Numbered from the stretch's first letter, positions 9,014 through 18,443 are shown. The stretch is DNA of 64,000 bases from Acinetobacter sp. ANC 4648 (GCF_002135345.1 NZ_NEGI01000003.1:248001-312000); one strand, 5' to 3'. Made by a program: numbers and translations. The notes: generated from the sequence alone by a model not told the origin.

Positions 9014-10081
9014 GTGCGCCAAGCAACAGTTTATATTGACCAAGCAGCACTTCAATATAATTTTAACCGTGTCAAACAACTTGCCCCAACCGCTAAAATC
9101 GTCAGCATGGTGAAAGCCAATGCTTACGGACATGGAATCAAAGACTGTCTCGCAGCCTTAAGTTCTACAGATGCATTTGGTGTGGCTTGCTTAGAAGAAG
9201 CCTTAGAAATTCGCAATCTAGGATACGCACAGCCCATCACACTGATTGAAGGTGCATTTTCTGAAAATGAAATGACCATTGCCATCAACAATAACATTGA
9301 CGTTATCGTACATCACCAACTTCAAGTTAAATGGTTACTGACACATAAAGCCGCATACCAAGCCAAAAATCTAAAAGTTTGGGTCAAACTGAATAGCGGC
9401 ATGAATCGCCTAGGCTTTAAATTTCCAGAAATTATCAATATTATTCATACACTGAAAGCGGAAGGATTCACCTGCGTATTGACTATGCACTTTGCCAATG
9501 CTGATGCCGATAATCACCCATTAAATGAACAACAAAAAAATCAGTTTTTACAGGTTAAAGAAGTCTGCGCACCTATAATGGGTTCATGTTGTAATTCAGC
9601 AGCTATTTTTAAATGGCCTGAATTAAATTTCGATTTTGTTCGCCCTGGGATTATGCTTTATGGTGCATCACCATTTGCCGATCAATCTGTACACGAACTG
9701 GATCTGCAACCCGTGATGACCTTTACTGCTGAAATTATTGCATTGAATCACATTCAAGCCGGTGAAAATGTTGGTTATGGCTCAACCTTTAGTGCAGAAC
9801 AAGCAACAGACATTGCAATTGTATCAGTGGGTTACGGCGACGGCTATCCGCGAGCATTTATCCAACCAAACTATGTTGCAATTAATGGACACCCCACACG
9901 GATCATTGGTCGAGTTGCAATGGATATGATTGCCATTGATGTCACTGACCTAAATGCCACATTAGGCACAGTAGTTGAACTCTGGGGCAAAGATCGATTG
10001 GTAGATGATGTCGCAGAGGCCAATGGCACTATTGGCTATGAACTCCTTTGCCGTTTAAGCAGCCGCCCAGTTCGCAGATAA
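9014..10081 (+). CDS. alr: Alanine racemase (PLP-dependent)
   Basis: Interconverts L- and D-alanine, supplying D-Ala for peptidoglycan. 355 residues, normal length for the family. The PLP-binding lysine is Lys34 in MVKANAYGHG, and the second catalytic base is about Tyr255 in NVGYGSTF. The barrel also shows VKLNSGMNRLGF and the GIMLYGASPF segment. The GTG at 9014 is chosen because AAGGAGCC precedes it and the protein then begins at the usual place. It follows dnaB, an arrangement seen in several gammaproteobacteria. A catabolic DadX role cannot be excluded, but no dadA is near. Confidence 0.95.
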   Translation: MRQATVYIDQAALQYNFNRVKQLAPTAKIVSMVKANAYGHGIKDCLAALSSTDAFGVACLEEALEIRNLGYAQPITLIEGAFSENEMTIAINNNIDVIVHHQLQVKWLLTHKAAYQAKNLKVWVKLNSGMNRLGFKFPEIINIIHTLKAEGFTCVLTMHFANADADNHPLNEQQKNQFLQVKEVCAPIMGSCCNSAAIFKWPELNFDFVRPGIMLYGASPFADQSVHELDLQPVMTFTAEIIALNHIQAGENVGYGSTFSAEQATDIAIVSVGYGDGYPRAFIQPNYVAINGHPTRIIGRVAMDMIAIDVTDLNATLGTVVELWGKDRLVDDVAEANGTIGYELLCRLSSRPVRR

Positions 10082-10094
10082 ACCAGAAGATTTA

Positions 10095-10124
10095 AAAAAT
10101 CCAAGTATTTACTTGGATTTTTAT
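10095..10124 (+). terminator. Terminator after alr
   Basis: A 10-bp stem AAATCCAAGT (10097-10106) with ACTTGGATTT (10111-10120), loop ATTT, is followed by T residues. Confidence 0.88.
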
Positions 10125-10257
10125 TTCATTTAATCCAAGCTCAACTCTACAAAATATAAATAGCTGATGATGATAGTTCTTGCGAAATGTCAGGATATTT
10201 TTTATTGTGTAGCAGCACCATTCCTCTTTTTAACGGTTAACTGATTTTATATTCATT

Positions 10258-11253
10258 ATGTCCTTACAAGAAAAAGAAACCTCAAATAGCCTATATCGTC
10301 AATGGCAAATTTTATCCCGTCTTTCCACTGGAAAGTGGTTAGGCACCCGTGAATTACAAGAAAGCTTAGAGCGAGAAGGCATTGAAATTAGTCTACGCAC
10401 TATTCAGCGTGATTTAAATCAAATTTCTCAGCGCTTTCCAATTGAAAGCAATAAAACGGTACCACAAGGTTGGCGCTGGCGTTCAGATGCCCCTATTCAA
10501 AGCCTTCCCCACATGACCAGCTCACAAGCTGTAACATTCATGATGGTAGAAGAACATCTCAAACACCTCCTCCCACCCAGTCTAATTGATGAAATGAATC
10601 CTTGGTTTGATTTAGCACGGCGCAGCTTATCAACACAAAATAATGTTCGACAATGGATTAATCGAGTTCGAATTGTACCTGCCAGTCAACCTGTGATTCC
10701 ACCAGTCGTTGAACGCCAAGCACAACAAGCCATTTATGAAGGACTATTACAAGATAAGAAAATTGAATGTATTTATCGTGCGCGTGGACATCAAGGCGAA
10801 GAAAAAAACTACACCTTAAACCCACTGGGCTTGGTTCAAAAAGGTGCCATCATTTATCTAATTTGCACCCGTTTTGATAAATCTGAAGTACAAACCTTTG
10901 CCTTACATCGGTTTAAATCAGCAATTGTTTTAGACTCTCGCGCCCTACATCCAGTTAATTTTGATATTGATGTTTATATTGATTCTGGTGCACTTGGTTT
11001 TAGAGTTGATTTTTCTAAACCGACAGCAAATATTGAATTAAAGCTACTCATGAATGAAGATGATGCTATATATTTCACCGAAAGCCAGCTCAGTCAAGCG
11101 CAAACTATTGAACAACTCACCCCTGAGCTTTATCAAGTTAGCGCCAATGTTCCATTTACATCACAATTGGTGTGGTGGCTGAGAAGCTTTGGTAAAAAAC
11201 TGATTCGGATCGAACCTGTTGAAGTTTTTAATGCTGTGCATGAAATTGAATAA
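10258..11253 (+). CDS. WYL-domain transcriptional regulator
   Basis: Likely DNA-binding regulator that senses a ligand through a WYL domain. In the 331 residues, the first ~75 form a winged helix-turn-helix (WLGTRELQESLEREGIEISLRTIQRDLNQISQRFPI). A linker follows, then the WYL domain from about 160 (IECIYRARG, LNPLGLVQKGAIIYLICTR) and a WCX-type C-terminus. WYL proteins often regulate DNA-damage or defence genes, but nothing of that sort is adjacent here. It is monocistronic, between two terminators. Its target is unknown. Confidence 0.88.
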   Translation: MSLQEKETSNSLYRQWQILSRLSTGKWLGTRELQESLEREGIEISLRTIQRDLNQISQRFPIESNKTVPQGWRWRSDAPIQSLPHMTSSQAVTFMMVEEHLKHLLPPSLIDEMNPWFDLARRSLSTQNNVRQWINRVRIVPASQPVIPPVVERQAQQAIYEGLLQDKKIECIYRARGHQGEEKNYTLNPLGLVQKGAIIYLICTRFDKSEVQTFALHRFKSAIVLDSRALHPVNFDIDVYIDSGALGFRVDFSKPTANIELKLLMNEDDAIYFTESQLSQAQTIEQLTPELYQVSANVPFTSQLVWWLRSFGKKLIRIEPVEVFNAVHEIE

Positions 11254-11268
11254 TATTAGAGAATAAAA

Positions 11269-11293
11269 AAAGAGCCATTGAGGCTCTTTATAA
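11269..11293 (+). terminator. Terminator after the WYL regulator
   Basis: An 8-bp stem AAAGAGCC (11269-11276) with GGCTCTTT (11282-11289), loop ATTGA. The T tract after it is weak (ATAATTTT). Confidence 0.75.
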
Positions 11294-11338
11294 TTTTATG
11301 ACTATATTGCTATGCTTATTATCGTTGTCGCCTCTATA

Positions 11339-11377
11339 ATTCAAGTTGCACTCTATTTCCCCCAATACAACTTGAAT
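11339..11377. repeat. 10-bp inverted repeat in spacer
   Basis: ATTCAAGTTG (11339-11348) and its perfect complement CAACTTGAAT (11368-11377) flank 19 bases with a C5 run. It is not followed by a T run on either strand. It lies downstream, on the minus strand, of the tiny open frame at 11405-11461. Confidence 0.5.
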
Positions 11378-11404
11378 GTGTCTTAATTAAAAAGTGTTGA
11401 TACA

Positions 11405-11461
11405 TCACATCGTACAGCATGCGAGTTCACCACTATTATAACGGATAGCTTTCATTGTCAT
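11405..11461 (-). CDS. Possible 18-residue small open frame
   Basis: On the minus strand, an ATG at 11461 opens an 18-codon frame reading MTMKAIRYNSGELACCTM, stopped by TGA at 11405-11407. An AGAGG sequence is placed 8-9 bases before the ATG, a convincing ribosome site. A TTATAT element lies farther upstream. The peptide has a Cys pair near its end and no membrane segment. I do not recognise it. It may be a leader peptide, a small protein, the start of a decayed gene, or chance. Confidence 0.22.
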   Translation of the reverse strand: MTMKAIRYNSGELACCTM

Positions 11462-11714
11462 GGCTTTACCTCTGGTTTTGAATGTAAAATCAATATAACG
11501 GTGATTTTTAAAACTTAAAAATAATTAAAACTGCTTTCTTTTTCAGCATTTCTGTTTAGAAATATTTTTTATAAAGTTAGATCACAACTAAAATTTAAAA
11601 TATTTCAAACACATCACTCTATTATTTTATCACAATACTTTACCACTCTAAATTATTGATTTTGAAAAATATTATAGCATTATAAAAACAAGGTGCTGGT
11701 AAATTAATCTATCC
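11462..11714. other. Very AT-rich spacer
   Basis: No gene or RNA that I can support. The base composition is markedly richer in A and T than the neighbouring core genes, which continues into the lipoprotein gene at 11793. Confidence 0.4.
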
Positions 11715-11749
11715 ATTTTATATTTAGTTAATGTAACTAAATATAAAAT
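11715..11749. promoter_or_regulatory. 16-bp perfect inverted repeat before the lipoprotein gene
   Basis: A 16-base arm (11715-11730) and its exact complement (11734-11749) are separated by ATG. The inner part is TTTAGTTA-ATG-TAACTAAA. It ends 43 bases before the lipoprotein start and lacks a T run, so an operator for a dimeric regulator is more likely than a terminator. No regulator gene is directly next to it apart from the WYL gene upstream. Confidence 0.45.
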
Positions 11750-11792
11750 CATGTAATGTTATAAATATGAAAAATCTAAAAATAGTCTACAA

Positions 11793-12710
11793 ATGAATAA
11801 AATCTTAATTTCTCTTCTTTCTTTTCCTATGTTGCTGACTGCTTGCGGTGAAAATAGTTCAAATTTAGGAAATGAAAACCAATCTAAAAGAGAAAATAAA
11901 GTTATTTCTCGGTTAAATATTTCAGCCGAAAATTCACAACAAAAAGCACTTACAACCCAAGTAATAAGTACCGATGATACTCAGCCTGTGTATCGCTACG
12001 CTCAATTAATTGATCTCGATAATGATAGCTTATTAAAGAGCTATCAAGTCACCTATAACTTTAAGGTTGATCATGATTACTCACTTGTAGTTTTTTTTGA
12101 TGGGTCAAAAAGTCAACCCTCAAAAATACAATTATGGATAAGTACTAAAACCCCTGAATTATCTGAACTATTTACTTGTGGAGATAAACAGTATCCAACA
12201 TGTGAAAATATTTTATTTGATGTAGATCATAAAACAGGTCATAGTAAAATCAATTTTAATCAAACGAAAATTTATGATTACGATAGGAAAGTATTAACTT
12301 TATCAGGTGTAATTTTAGGTCAACTCCAACAAAATCCAACACTTGTTAAATTACCAACATCAGGTATATACGATGCTACATATCAACTATCAAATAATCC
12401 TCAATATATTCCGATGACCCATTCCAATTATAAATATTACATTTTTACTAACCATAATATTAATGAGTTTATTACCTCAAACTCTTTTTTCGATAACACT
12501 GTCTATATCAAAACTGTCAACAACTTAGTTAATGATGTGTGGTATAGACCATCAATGGAATATCCTTTATCACTCTGGAGTCGTGAAAATAATACTAATC
12601 TTCAAAATACTTCATACAATTCAATTAATTTAACGGTAAGTTTTAATCAATTTAAATTAAGTAATGAAAATTATCCTGACTTATTCATAAATGGAACTAT
12701 CGGACCATAA
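11793..12710 (+). CDS. Predicted lipoprotein of unknown function, AT-rich
   Basis: I do not recognise this 305-residue protein. It begins with a lipoprotein signal (MNKILISLLSFPMLLTAC; lipobox LTAC, Cys18), so it should be anchored in the inner or outer membrane after processing. The rest is polar, rich in Asn, Ser, Thr and Tyr, with one likely Cys pair (TCGDKQYPTCEN) that could form a disulfide. It has no further membrane segment and no motif I can name. Its codon use is clearly more AT-biased than neighbouring genes, consistent with a recently gained or fast-evolving gene. It stands alone between a 16-bp dyad and a terminator. Confidence 0.7.
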   Translation: MNKILISLLSFPMLLTACGENSSNLGNENQSKRENKVISRLNISAENSQQKALTTQVISTDDTQPVYRYAQLIDLDNDSLLKSYQVTYNFKVDHDYSLVVFFDGSKSQPSKIQLWISTKTPELSELFTCGDKQYPTCENILFDVDHKTGHSKINFNQTKIYDYDRKVLTLSGVILGQLQQNPTLVKLPTSGIYDATYQLSNNPQYIPMTHSNYKYYIFTNHNINEFITSNSFFDNTVYIKTVNNLVNDVWYRPSMEYPLSLWSRENNTNLQNTSYNSINLTVSFNQFKLSNENYPDLFINGTIGP

Positions 12711-12737
12711 AAAAGCCTACTTAAGCAGGCTTTTTTT
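12711..12737. terminator. Two-way terminator between the lipoprotein gene and mnmG
   Basis: AAAAGCCT (12711-12718) pairs with AGGCTTTT (12727-12734), with A and T runs on the two sides. It lies between convergent genes and can serve both. Confidence 0.85.
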
Positions 12738-12751
12738 ATGGTTTTAAATGA

Positions 12752-14632
12752 TCATGCAGATTTTTTCGCTTGATTATTCTTACGAATAGTAATCATGACT
12801 AACTGTACTGCAGCAGGTGTAACACCTGGAATACGACTTGCTTGCGCTAAAGTCTCAGGTCGTACATCTTTCAGCTTCAATGTAATTTCACGCGACAAAC
12901 CTGATACGATGTCATAATCAAAATTAGCAGGAATTTTCGTATCTTCAAGGCGTTTCATCTGTGCAACATCTTCATGTTGACGGTTGATATAACCTGCATA
13001 TTTCACTGCAATTTCAATTTGCTCGCCCACAAAAGCAGAAACTTCAGAACCTGTAAGTTCCGCAATTTGAGCAAAATTAATATTTGGACGTTTCAATAAA
13101 TCAATCGCAGAACATTCTTTAGAAAGATCTGCACCCGTCATTTCAACGAATTTTTTACCCATTGGATTATTCGGTGCAGCCCATAAATGCTGTAAACGAC
13201 CCGTTTCTTTCTCTACTGCTTCTATTTTTTCACAGTAAGCTGCCCAACGCGTATCATCAACCAAACCAAGCTCACGGCCAATTGCAGTTAAACGCTGATC
13301 TGCATTGTCCTCACGTAACATCAAGCGATATTCCGCACGCGAAGTAAACATACGGTAAGGTTCTTTCGTACCTAACGTAATCAAATCATCAACCAACACA
13401 CCCATATACGCTTCATCACGTTTAGGTGTCCATTGCTCTTGATCCCATGCACGACGTGCAGCATTTAAGCCTGCAAGCAAACCTTGAGCACCTGCCTCTT
13501 CATAACCTGTCGTACCGTTAATTTGACCAGCAAAATACAGGTTATTAATGGCTTTGGTTTCTAAAGAGAACTTCAATGCTTGTGGATTAAAGTAGTCATA
13601 CTCGATCGCATAACCTGGACGCAGAATGTGTGCATTCTCCATACCACGAATTGAACGCACCAATTCAAACTGAACATCAAAGGGCAAAGATGTCGAAATA
13701 CCATTTGGATAAAGCTCGTGTGTTTCCAAGCCTTCTGGCTCAAGGAACACTTGATGTGAATCTTTATCCGCAAATTTATGAATTTTATCTTCAATAGATG
13801 GGCAGTAACGTGGACCAACCCCTTCAATCACACCTGTGTACATTGGTGAACGATCTAAACCACCACGAATAATTTCATGAGTACGCTCATTGGTATGAGT
13901 GATATAACAATTCACTTGTTCAGGATGCATAGAAGCATCGCCCATGAATGACATGGTTGGCGATGGAAAATCACCCGGCTGTGGTGTCATTACAGAAAAA
14001 TCAACAGAACGCGCATCAATACGTGGCGGCGTACCTGTTTTTAAACGACCCACTGGAAGATTTAACTCACGTAAACGTGCAGCCAATGAAATTGACGGTG
14101 GATCACCCGCACGACCACCACTCGATTTTTCGAGTCCTACGTGAATCACACCACCTAAGAATGTACCTGTTGTTAGAACTACGGTTTTCGCATCAAAGCG
14201 AATCCCCATCTGAGTCACAACACCTTTAACGGTATCGCCTTCTACAATGAGATCATCGGCAGATTGCTGAAAAATATCTAAGTTGGCTTGATTTTCTAGG
14301 GTTTCTCGAATTGCTGCTTTAAAGCGTACACGGTCAGCTTGGGCACGTGTTGCACGTACTGCTGCACCTTTACGAGAATTCAAAATACGGAATTGAATGC
14401 CGCTCTTATCCGCAGCCAACGCCATTGCGCCGCCTAAAGCATCAATCTCACGGACTAAATGTGATTTACCAATACCACCGATGGCTGGATTACAGCTCAT
14501 CTGCCCTAAAGTCTCGATATTATGGGTTAGAAGTAAAGTCTGTCGGCCCATACGCGCCGCAGCAAGCGCTGCTTCCGTACCTGCGTGACCGCCACCGATA
14601 ACAATGACATCGTAAACTTTAGGATAATGCAT
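12752..14632 (-). CDS. mnmG: tRNA uridine-5-carboxymethylaminomethyl modification enzyme MnmG (GidA)
   Basis: FAD-dependent partner of MnmE in making the cmnm5U wobble modification on tRNA. 626 residues, matching E. coli (629). The N-terminal dinucleotide-binding motif [22 protein letters not shown] is intact, then the family signatures [24 protein letters not shown] and [11 protein letters not shown], and near residue 370 [17 protein letters not shown]. The C-terminal helical domain binds MnmE and tRNA. mnmE is not in the window. The several long plus-strand frames inside it are shadows. Confidence 0.97.
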   Translation of the reverse strand: MHYPKVYDVIVIGGGHAGTEAALAAARMGRQTLLLTHNIETLGQMSCNPAIGGIGKSHLVREIDALGGAMALAADKSGIQFRILNSRKGAAVRATRAQADRVRFKAAIRETLENQANLDIFQQSADDLIVEGDTVKGVVTQMGIRFDAKTVVLTTGTFLGGVIHVGLEKSSGGRAGDPPSISLAARLRELNLPVGRLKTGTPPRIDARSVDFSVMTPQPGDFPSPTMSFMGDASMHPEQVNCYITHTNERTHEIIRGGLDRSPMYTGVIEGVGPRYCPSIEDKIHKFADKDSHQVFLEPEGLETHELYPNGISTSLPFDVQFELVRSIRGMENAHILRPGYAIEYDYFNPQALKFSLETKAINNLYFAGQINGTTGYEEAGAQGLLAGLNAARRAWDQEQWTPKRDEAYMGVLVDDLITLGTKEPYRMFTSRAEYRLMLREDNADQRLTAIGRELGLVDDTRWAAYCEKIEAVEKETGRLQHLWAAPNNPMGKKFVEMTGADLSKECSAIDLLKRPNINFAQIAELTGSEVSAFVGEQIEIAVKYAGYINRQHEDVAQMKRLEDTKIPANFDYDIVSGLSREITLKLKDVRPETLAQASRIPGVTPAAVQLVMITIRKNNQAKKSA

Positions 14633-14707
14633 AATGGTTTGAGCGATAAAAAAAATGACTGCATATTATAGCAAAAAATTAGCTTGTCTTATATTTGTTT
14701 TTCAAAA

Positions 14708-14728
14708 TTGTCTACACAAAATAGACAA
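14708..14728. promoter_or_regulatory. 7-bp dyad between mnmG and a divergent small gene
   Basis: TTGTCTA (14708-14714) and TAGACAA (14722-14728) are separated by 7 bases. A second weaker dyad, ATTGT-TATG-ACAAT, follows at 14737-14750. Both lie in the 235-base region between two divergent genes, where operators would be expected. No regulator is known to me for this site. Confidence 0.3.
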
Positions 14729-14867
14729 CTGCATACATTGTTATGACAATTCTCACTATGAATATCACCTTAAAATAGATTAACTTTTAAGCTGATGATT
14801 CATAAAATATAATTATCAACCGTTCCCAAACCTCAACAATCATCCAACTTTATAAAAGGATATTGTA

Positions 14868-15128
14868 ATGAAAAATATTGCATTAAAAGCGTTTTCTATT
14901 TCACTCATGTGTTTAATGAGTTTTACTTATGCCAATGCTGCTCAACACAAAACAAGTAAAACTGAAACACATAATGCGATGACCCAGCTTCAAATGAAAG
15001 TCTGTCACAAGAAAAAACAAGGTGAATGGGTCTCTTACAACTACAAAGGTGTGCTATACAATGGTACCTGCCAACCGAACGCGCATGGCAAACTACAATT
15101 CATGCCACCAGCTCCACATCAAAGTTAG
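14868..15128 (+). CDS. Small secreted protein of unknown function
   Basis: 86 residues starting with a clear Sec signal peptide (MKNIALKAFSISLMCLMSFTYANA, cleavage probably after ANA near 24), so about 62 residues in the periplasm or outside. The mature part is basic, with two Cys outside the signal peptide (in MKVCHKKK and GTCQPNAHG) that could pair. AAAGGA is placed well before the ATG. I do not recognise the family; it looks like a genus-restricted small protein. It stands alone and ends in a perfect palindromic terminator. Confidence 0.72.
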   Translation: MKNIALKAFSISLMCLMSFTYANAAQHKTSKTETHNAMTQLQMKVCHKKKQGEWVSYNYKGVLYNGTCQPNAHGKLQFMPPAPHQS

Positions 15129-15159
15129 CACCTAACCGCTGCACTGTAATTAACCTTAG

Positions 15160-15193
15160 AAAAGTGGTTATATGCATATAACCACTTTTCTAT
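15160..15193 (+). terminator. Perfect 30-bp palindrome after the small secreted gene
   Basis: Bases 15160-15189 read the same on both strands: AAAAGTGGTTATAT, then GC, then the complement. The transcript would form a long stem ending in TTTT, followed by CTATTT. It most likely acts as a terminator. Confidence 0.75.
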
Positions 15194-15408
15194 TTAATAA
15201 TTTATGTAGACCATTAAAAATTAAGACCATCCAAAATCAGCGAACACATTTATTGATTATTCATATCAAACCATCGTCTTAATTAAAAACCTGAAATATC
15301 CTTCAAGTGAGTATCGCGATTTATAATTAATATATTTGCAAGTTTAAAAAAAACACATATATTCAAAGAATAAGAAAATAATTTTTAAGATAATAAAGGA
15401 TAAAAAGT

Positions 15409-16290
15409 ATGGATTCAGGGATTATTACCATATTACTTCCCTTAGCACTGGCAATTATTATGGTCGGCTTAGGGTTAGAACTTACTCCAAAAGACTTTGC
15501 ACGGGTTACTCAACACCCTAAAGCTGTTTTAATTGCTTTATTCTGTCAGCTAGTGGTGTTAGTCAGCATTGCTTTTGTGATCTGCAAAGTATTAGCACTT
15601 CCTCCACTTCTTGCAGTTGGTTTAATGCTACTCGCAGCCTCACCTGGCGGAAGCACTGCAAATTTATTTAGCTATCTATTTAAAGGTGATATTGCACTGA
15701 ATATCACATTAACTGCAATTAACTCTGTGGTCGCCGCCTTTACCTTACCCTTAATTGTCAATTTTTCTATTCAACACTTCATGAATGATGGTCAACAAAT
15801 TAGCTTACAACTCAGTAAAATTTTACAAGTTTTTGCCATTATTATTGTCCCCGTTTGCATCGGCATGCTAATTCGACATTTTGCTCCACGATTTACAGAG
15901 AAACTGAACAAACCACTCCGAATTTTTGCCGTGGTGTTTTTAGTTTTAATTATTATTGGTGCAATTACTAAAGAACGACATCAAATTTTAGAATATATAA
16001 CCCAAGTAGGCCTAGCAACGGTCATTTTCTGTATCTGCAGCTTAATCATTGGTTATTTTGTACCACGCTTTATGGGTATTAATAGTGCACAAGCACGCGC
16101 CTGCGCTTTTGAAATTGGAATTCACAACAGTACTTTAGCCATGACCATTGCTTTAACAGTCATGGTCAATTCAACCATTGCCATGCCTGCTGCAGTATAT
16201 TCAATTTTCATGTATATCTTTGCTGCCATTTTTGGAACCTTATTAAGCAAGTTCACCATGAACAAAAAAATTCAATTACAAACCAACTAG
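15409..16290 (+). CDS. BASS-family (bile acid:sodium symporter type) membrane transporter
   Basis: 293 residues with about nine or ten membrane helices, the usual size for this family. Supporting motifs are MVGLGLELTPKDF near the start, LLAASPGGSTANLFSYLFKGDIALN near 80-105, and EIGIHNSTLAM near 235. These correspond to the sodium-site and core regions of BASS proteins. It acts in the inner membrane; in bacteria the substrates include organic acids and pantoate, and none can be assigned here. It is a single gene with a long AT-rich upstream region and its own terminator. Confidence 0.88.
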   Translation: MDSGIITILLPLALAIIMVGLGLELTPKDFARVTQHPKAVLIALFCQLVVLVSIAFVICKVLALPPLLAVGLMLLAASPGGSTANLFSYLFKGDIALNITLTAINSVVAAFTLPLIVNFSIQHFMNDGQQISLQLSKILQVFAIIIVPVCIGMLIRHFAPRFTEKLNKPLRIFAVVFLVLIIIGAITKERHQILEYITQVGLATVIFCICSLIIGYFVPRFMGINSAQARACAFEIGIHNSTLAMTIALTVMVNSTIAMPAAVYSIFMYIFAAIFGTLLSKFTMNKKIQLQTN

Positions 16291-16310
16291 ACCTCTCTAG
16301 GTTTACCCCC

Positions 16311-16346
16311 AATAAGAGAATGACTTTAGTCATTCTCTTATTTTTT
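16311..16346 (+). terminator. Terminator after the BASS transporter
   Basis: A perfect 15-bp stem (16311-16325 with 16328-16342), loop TT, then a T run. Confidence 0.93.
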
Positions 16347-16420
16347 GCTTGAATATAAGCGAAGCTGCTTGGTTTCCGCTACAATACCCACCAGTTGAAA
16401 ATATACATTAGGTTATTCTC

Positions 16421-17326
16421 GTGAAGTGGTTACAAATTCATATTACTGTTGAACAAGCGCAAGTCGATTACACAGAAACACTACTTAACTCTTTAGGTGC
16501 GGGCGGTGTAACTTTAGATGATGCTGAAAATCAGGATTTACTTGAACCACTTCCAGGTGAAACACCGCTTTGGAACCATGTCATTGTTACAGGTATCTAT
16601 GCACAGGAAGATGATGAAGAAATTGATGTTGCAGCACTTGAAACATTTATTCGCACTCAACTACCAGATGCACCTTTACGTCATGAATTCCTAGAAGATC
16701 AAGCATGGGAACGCACATGGATGGATGCCTATGAGCCAATTCAGATCAGTGAAAAGTTCTGGATTGTCCCTGAATGGATGGAAGCACCCGATGCCGATGC
16801 CGTCAATATTAAACTAGATCCCGGCTTAGCATTTGGTACCGGTAACCATGCGAGCACTTTCCTTTGCCTACAATGGCTCGGAAAAACAGATGTCAAAGAT
16901 AAAATTGTCATCGACTATGGTTGCGGTTCAGGTATTTTAGGCGTTGCTGCCTTATTATTGGGTGCGAAAAAAGTCTATGCAACGGATATCGACCCTCAAG
17001 CCGTACTTGCGACAAAACAAAATGCAGAACTTAACGGTGTTCTTGAAAAATTATATGTTGGCTTACCCGAGGAATTCAATCAAACCTTTAAAGGTAAACA
17101 AGCAGATATTCATGTTGCCAATATTCTCGCAGGCCCACTCATGTCACTTGCGAAAGAGTTCTCAACTTTAATTAAATCTGAAGGAGAGTTCGCACTTGCT
17201 GGTGTAATTGAAGAGCAAGTTGCTGATGTTTCTAGTGTTTATTCTGAATTTTTTGATATATTAGAAGTCGAAAAGCGTGATGAAAACTGGTACCGTATTT
17301 CTGGTAAACGCAAAAGTATCGAATAG
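16421..17326 (+). CDS. prmA: Ribosomal protein L11 methyltransferase
   Basis: SAM-dependent enzyme that trimethylates ribosomal protein L11. 301 residues (E. coli 293). The N-terminal substrate-recognition domain ([19 protein letters not shown]...) is followed by a linker and the Rossmann methyltransferase domain. Motifs visible are [19 protein letters not shown] and the SAM loop [30 protein letters not shown], the NILA-type motif, comes near 230. The start is GTG at 16421; no upstream ATG fits. It is followed after 14 bases by the zinc-ribbon gene, probably as an operon. Confidence 0.97.
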   Translation: MKWLQIHITVEQAQVDYTETLLNSLGAGGVTLDDAENQDLLEPLPGETPLWNHVIVTGIYAQEDDEEIDVAALETFIRTQLPDAPLRHEFLEDQAWERTWMDAYEPIQISEKFWIVPEWMEAPDADAVNIKLDPGLAFGTGNHASTFLCLQWLGKTDVKDKIVIDYGCGSGILGVAALLLGAKKVYATDIDPQAVLATKQNAELNGVLEKLYVGLPEEFNQTFKGKQADIHVANILAGPLMSLAKEFSTLIKSEGEFALAGVIEEQVADVSSVYSEFFDILEVEKRDENWYRISGKRKSIE

Positions 17327-17340
17327 AGTAATAGAGACGC

Positions 17341-18171
17341 ATGACTGATAAACAAACCCGCTGCCCAACTTGTAATTCAATCTACAAAGTCACAGTAACG
17401 CAACTTACTGTTTCTCAGGGTATGGTTTGTTGCCCCAAATGCTCAACTAACTTTAATGCATTACTCGGTTTAATCAATCAAGAAAGTCAGACTTCTCAAG
17501 AGCAAAAATCTGGACTGATTAAATCAGAATATACACCCGAGATAAGCATTTTAGATATATTTAAGCGCAAAACAGAAAATTCTAATATTGATTTAAGAAC
17601 CTATCTAAATAGCTTAAATCAGTTTAATAGTGAACCCTTGCAAAACATTCCTGCTTTACATTTATCATCTCAATCCAACTCAACAAATCAAAAGCCACAG
17701 AAAACCATCAAATACTACCTAATCTGGAGTATTGTTAATCTAACCCTGCTATCCATTTTATGTTTCCAAATTTTATGGTTTAACCCAAAACTAACAGATC
17801 AATACTCTGTATTAAACGCTCTGTTTACAAAAACCTGTGCCATTTTAAGCTGCGACACAATGGATCAACGCTATAGCAAAATGGACATAGAACGACTCAA
17901 GGTTGAAAAAATTGGTAAAAATAAAACCGAATTTTCCGGTATTTTAATCAATAATTATGAAAAAAGCTTAGCCTTGCCCCTCATTAAAGTCACACTCAAA
18001 GCTGAAGGAAAAAATACCACTTCTTATATTATGAACTCATCACAATATCTAAATGGTGGATTGAGTGGAATTAGCCGCATCCCAACAGCGCGCCCATATC
18101 GGTTTAAATTTACGATGAATCAAGCAAGAAACTCTTTCGATGATTATGTTTTAGAAATAATTCATCCTTAA
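17341..18171 (+). CDS. MJ0042-type zinc-ribbon membrane protein with DUF3426 domain
   Basis: 276 residues. The first ~40 carry a zinc-ribbon with two CxxC pairs (TRCPTCNSIYKV and VCCPKCSTNF), the MJ0042 pattern. A polar linker leads to one membrane helix at about 126-146, and the C-terminal domain (about 165-276) resembles DUF3426. The topology suggests the ribbon is in the cytoplasm and the C-terminal domain in the periplasm. Such proteins commonly lie between prmA and fis in Acinetobacter and Pseudomonas relatives. Function is unknown. It probably shares a transcript with prmA. Confidence 0.82.
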   Translation: MTDKQTRCPTCNSIYKVTVTQLTVSQGMVCCPKCSTNFNALLGLINQESQTSQEQKSGLIKSEYTPEISILDIFKRKTENSNIDLRTYLNSLNQFNSEPLQNIPALHLSSQSNSTNQKPQKTIKYYLIWSIVNLTLLSILCFQILWFNPKLTDQYSVLNALFTKTCAILSCDTMDQRYSKMDIERLKVEKIGKNKTEFSGILINNYEKSLALPLIKVTLKAEGKNTTSYIMNSSQYLNGGLSGISRIPTARPYRFKFTMNQARNSFDDYVLEIIHP

Positions 18172-18443
18172 AAATAAAAAAATGATAAAAAAATTAAAAA
18201 AAATGTAGTTTTCTTGCTCATTTTTTCTTAGACAATGGTATCATACGCGCCACGAAAGCTTTGTCCTGCAAACTCCTCGCAATTTTTCACAAAAAATACA
18301 ATCTAGTTATGTGCTTTATTACCCATATTGCGCAAGTAGAACGTTTTTTGCGTGAAAGAGCGCTGTAACAAATATTAATCTATTGTTACGCTTATTTTTC
18401 GCTCAATTGCTCAAGTTGTGGCAAGCTAATTGTTCTTGTTTTA
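18172..18443. other. Spacer before fis, possible promoter region
   Basis: No gene is supported. TTGCTC near 18214 followed by TATCAT near 18239, with a 19-base spacer, could be a weak promoter. That would leave a long (about 300 base) untranslated leader before fis. Confidence 0.35.

Noticed and set aside
13944..14601. Several plus-strand frames inside mnmG
   Set aside because: mnmG is intact on the minus strand and explains this region; they are shadow frames.
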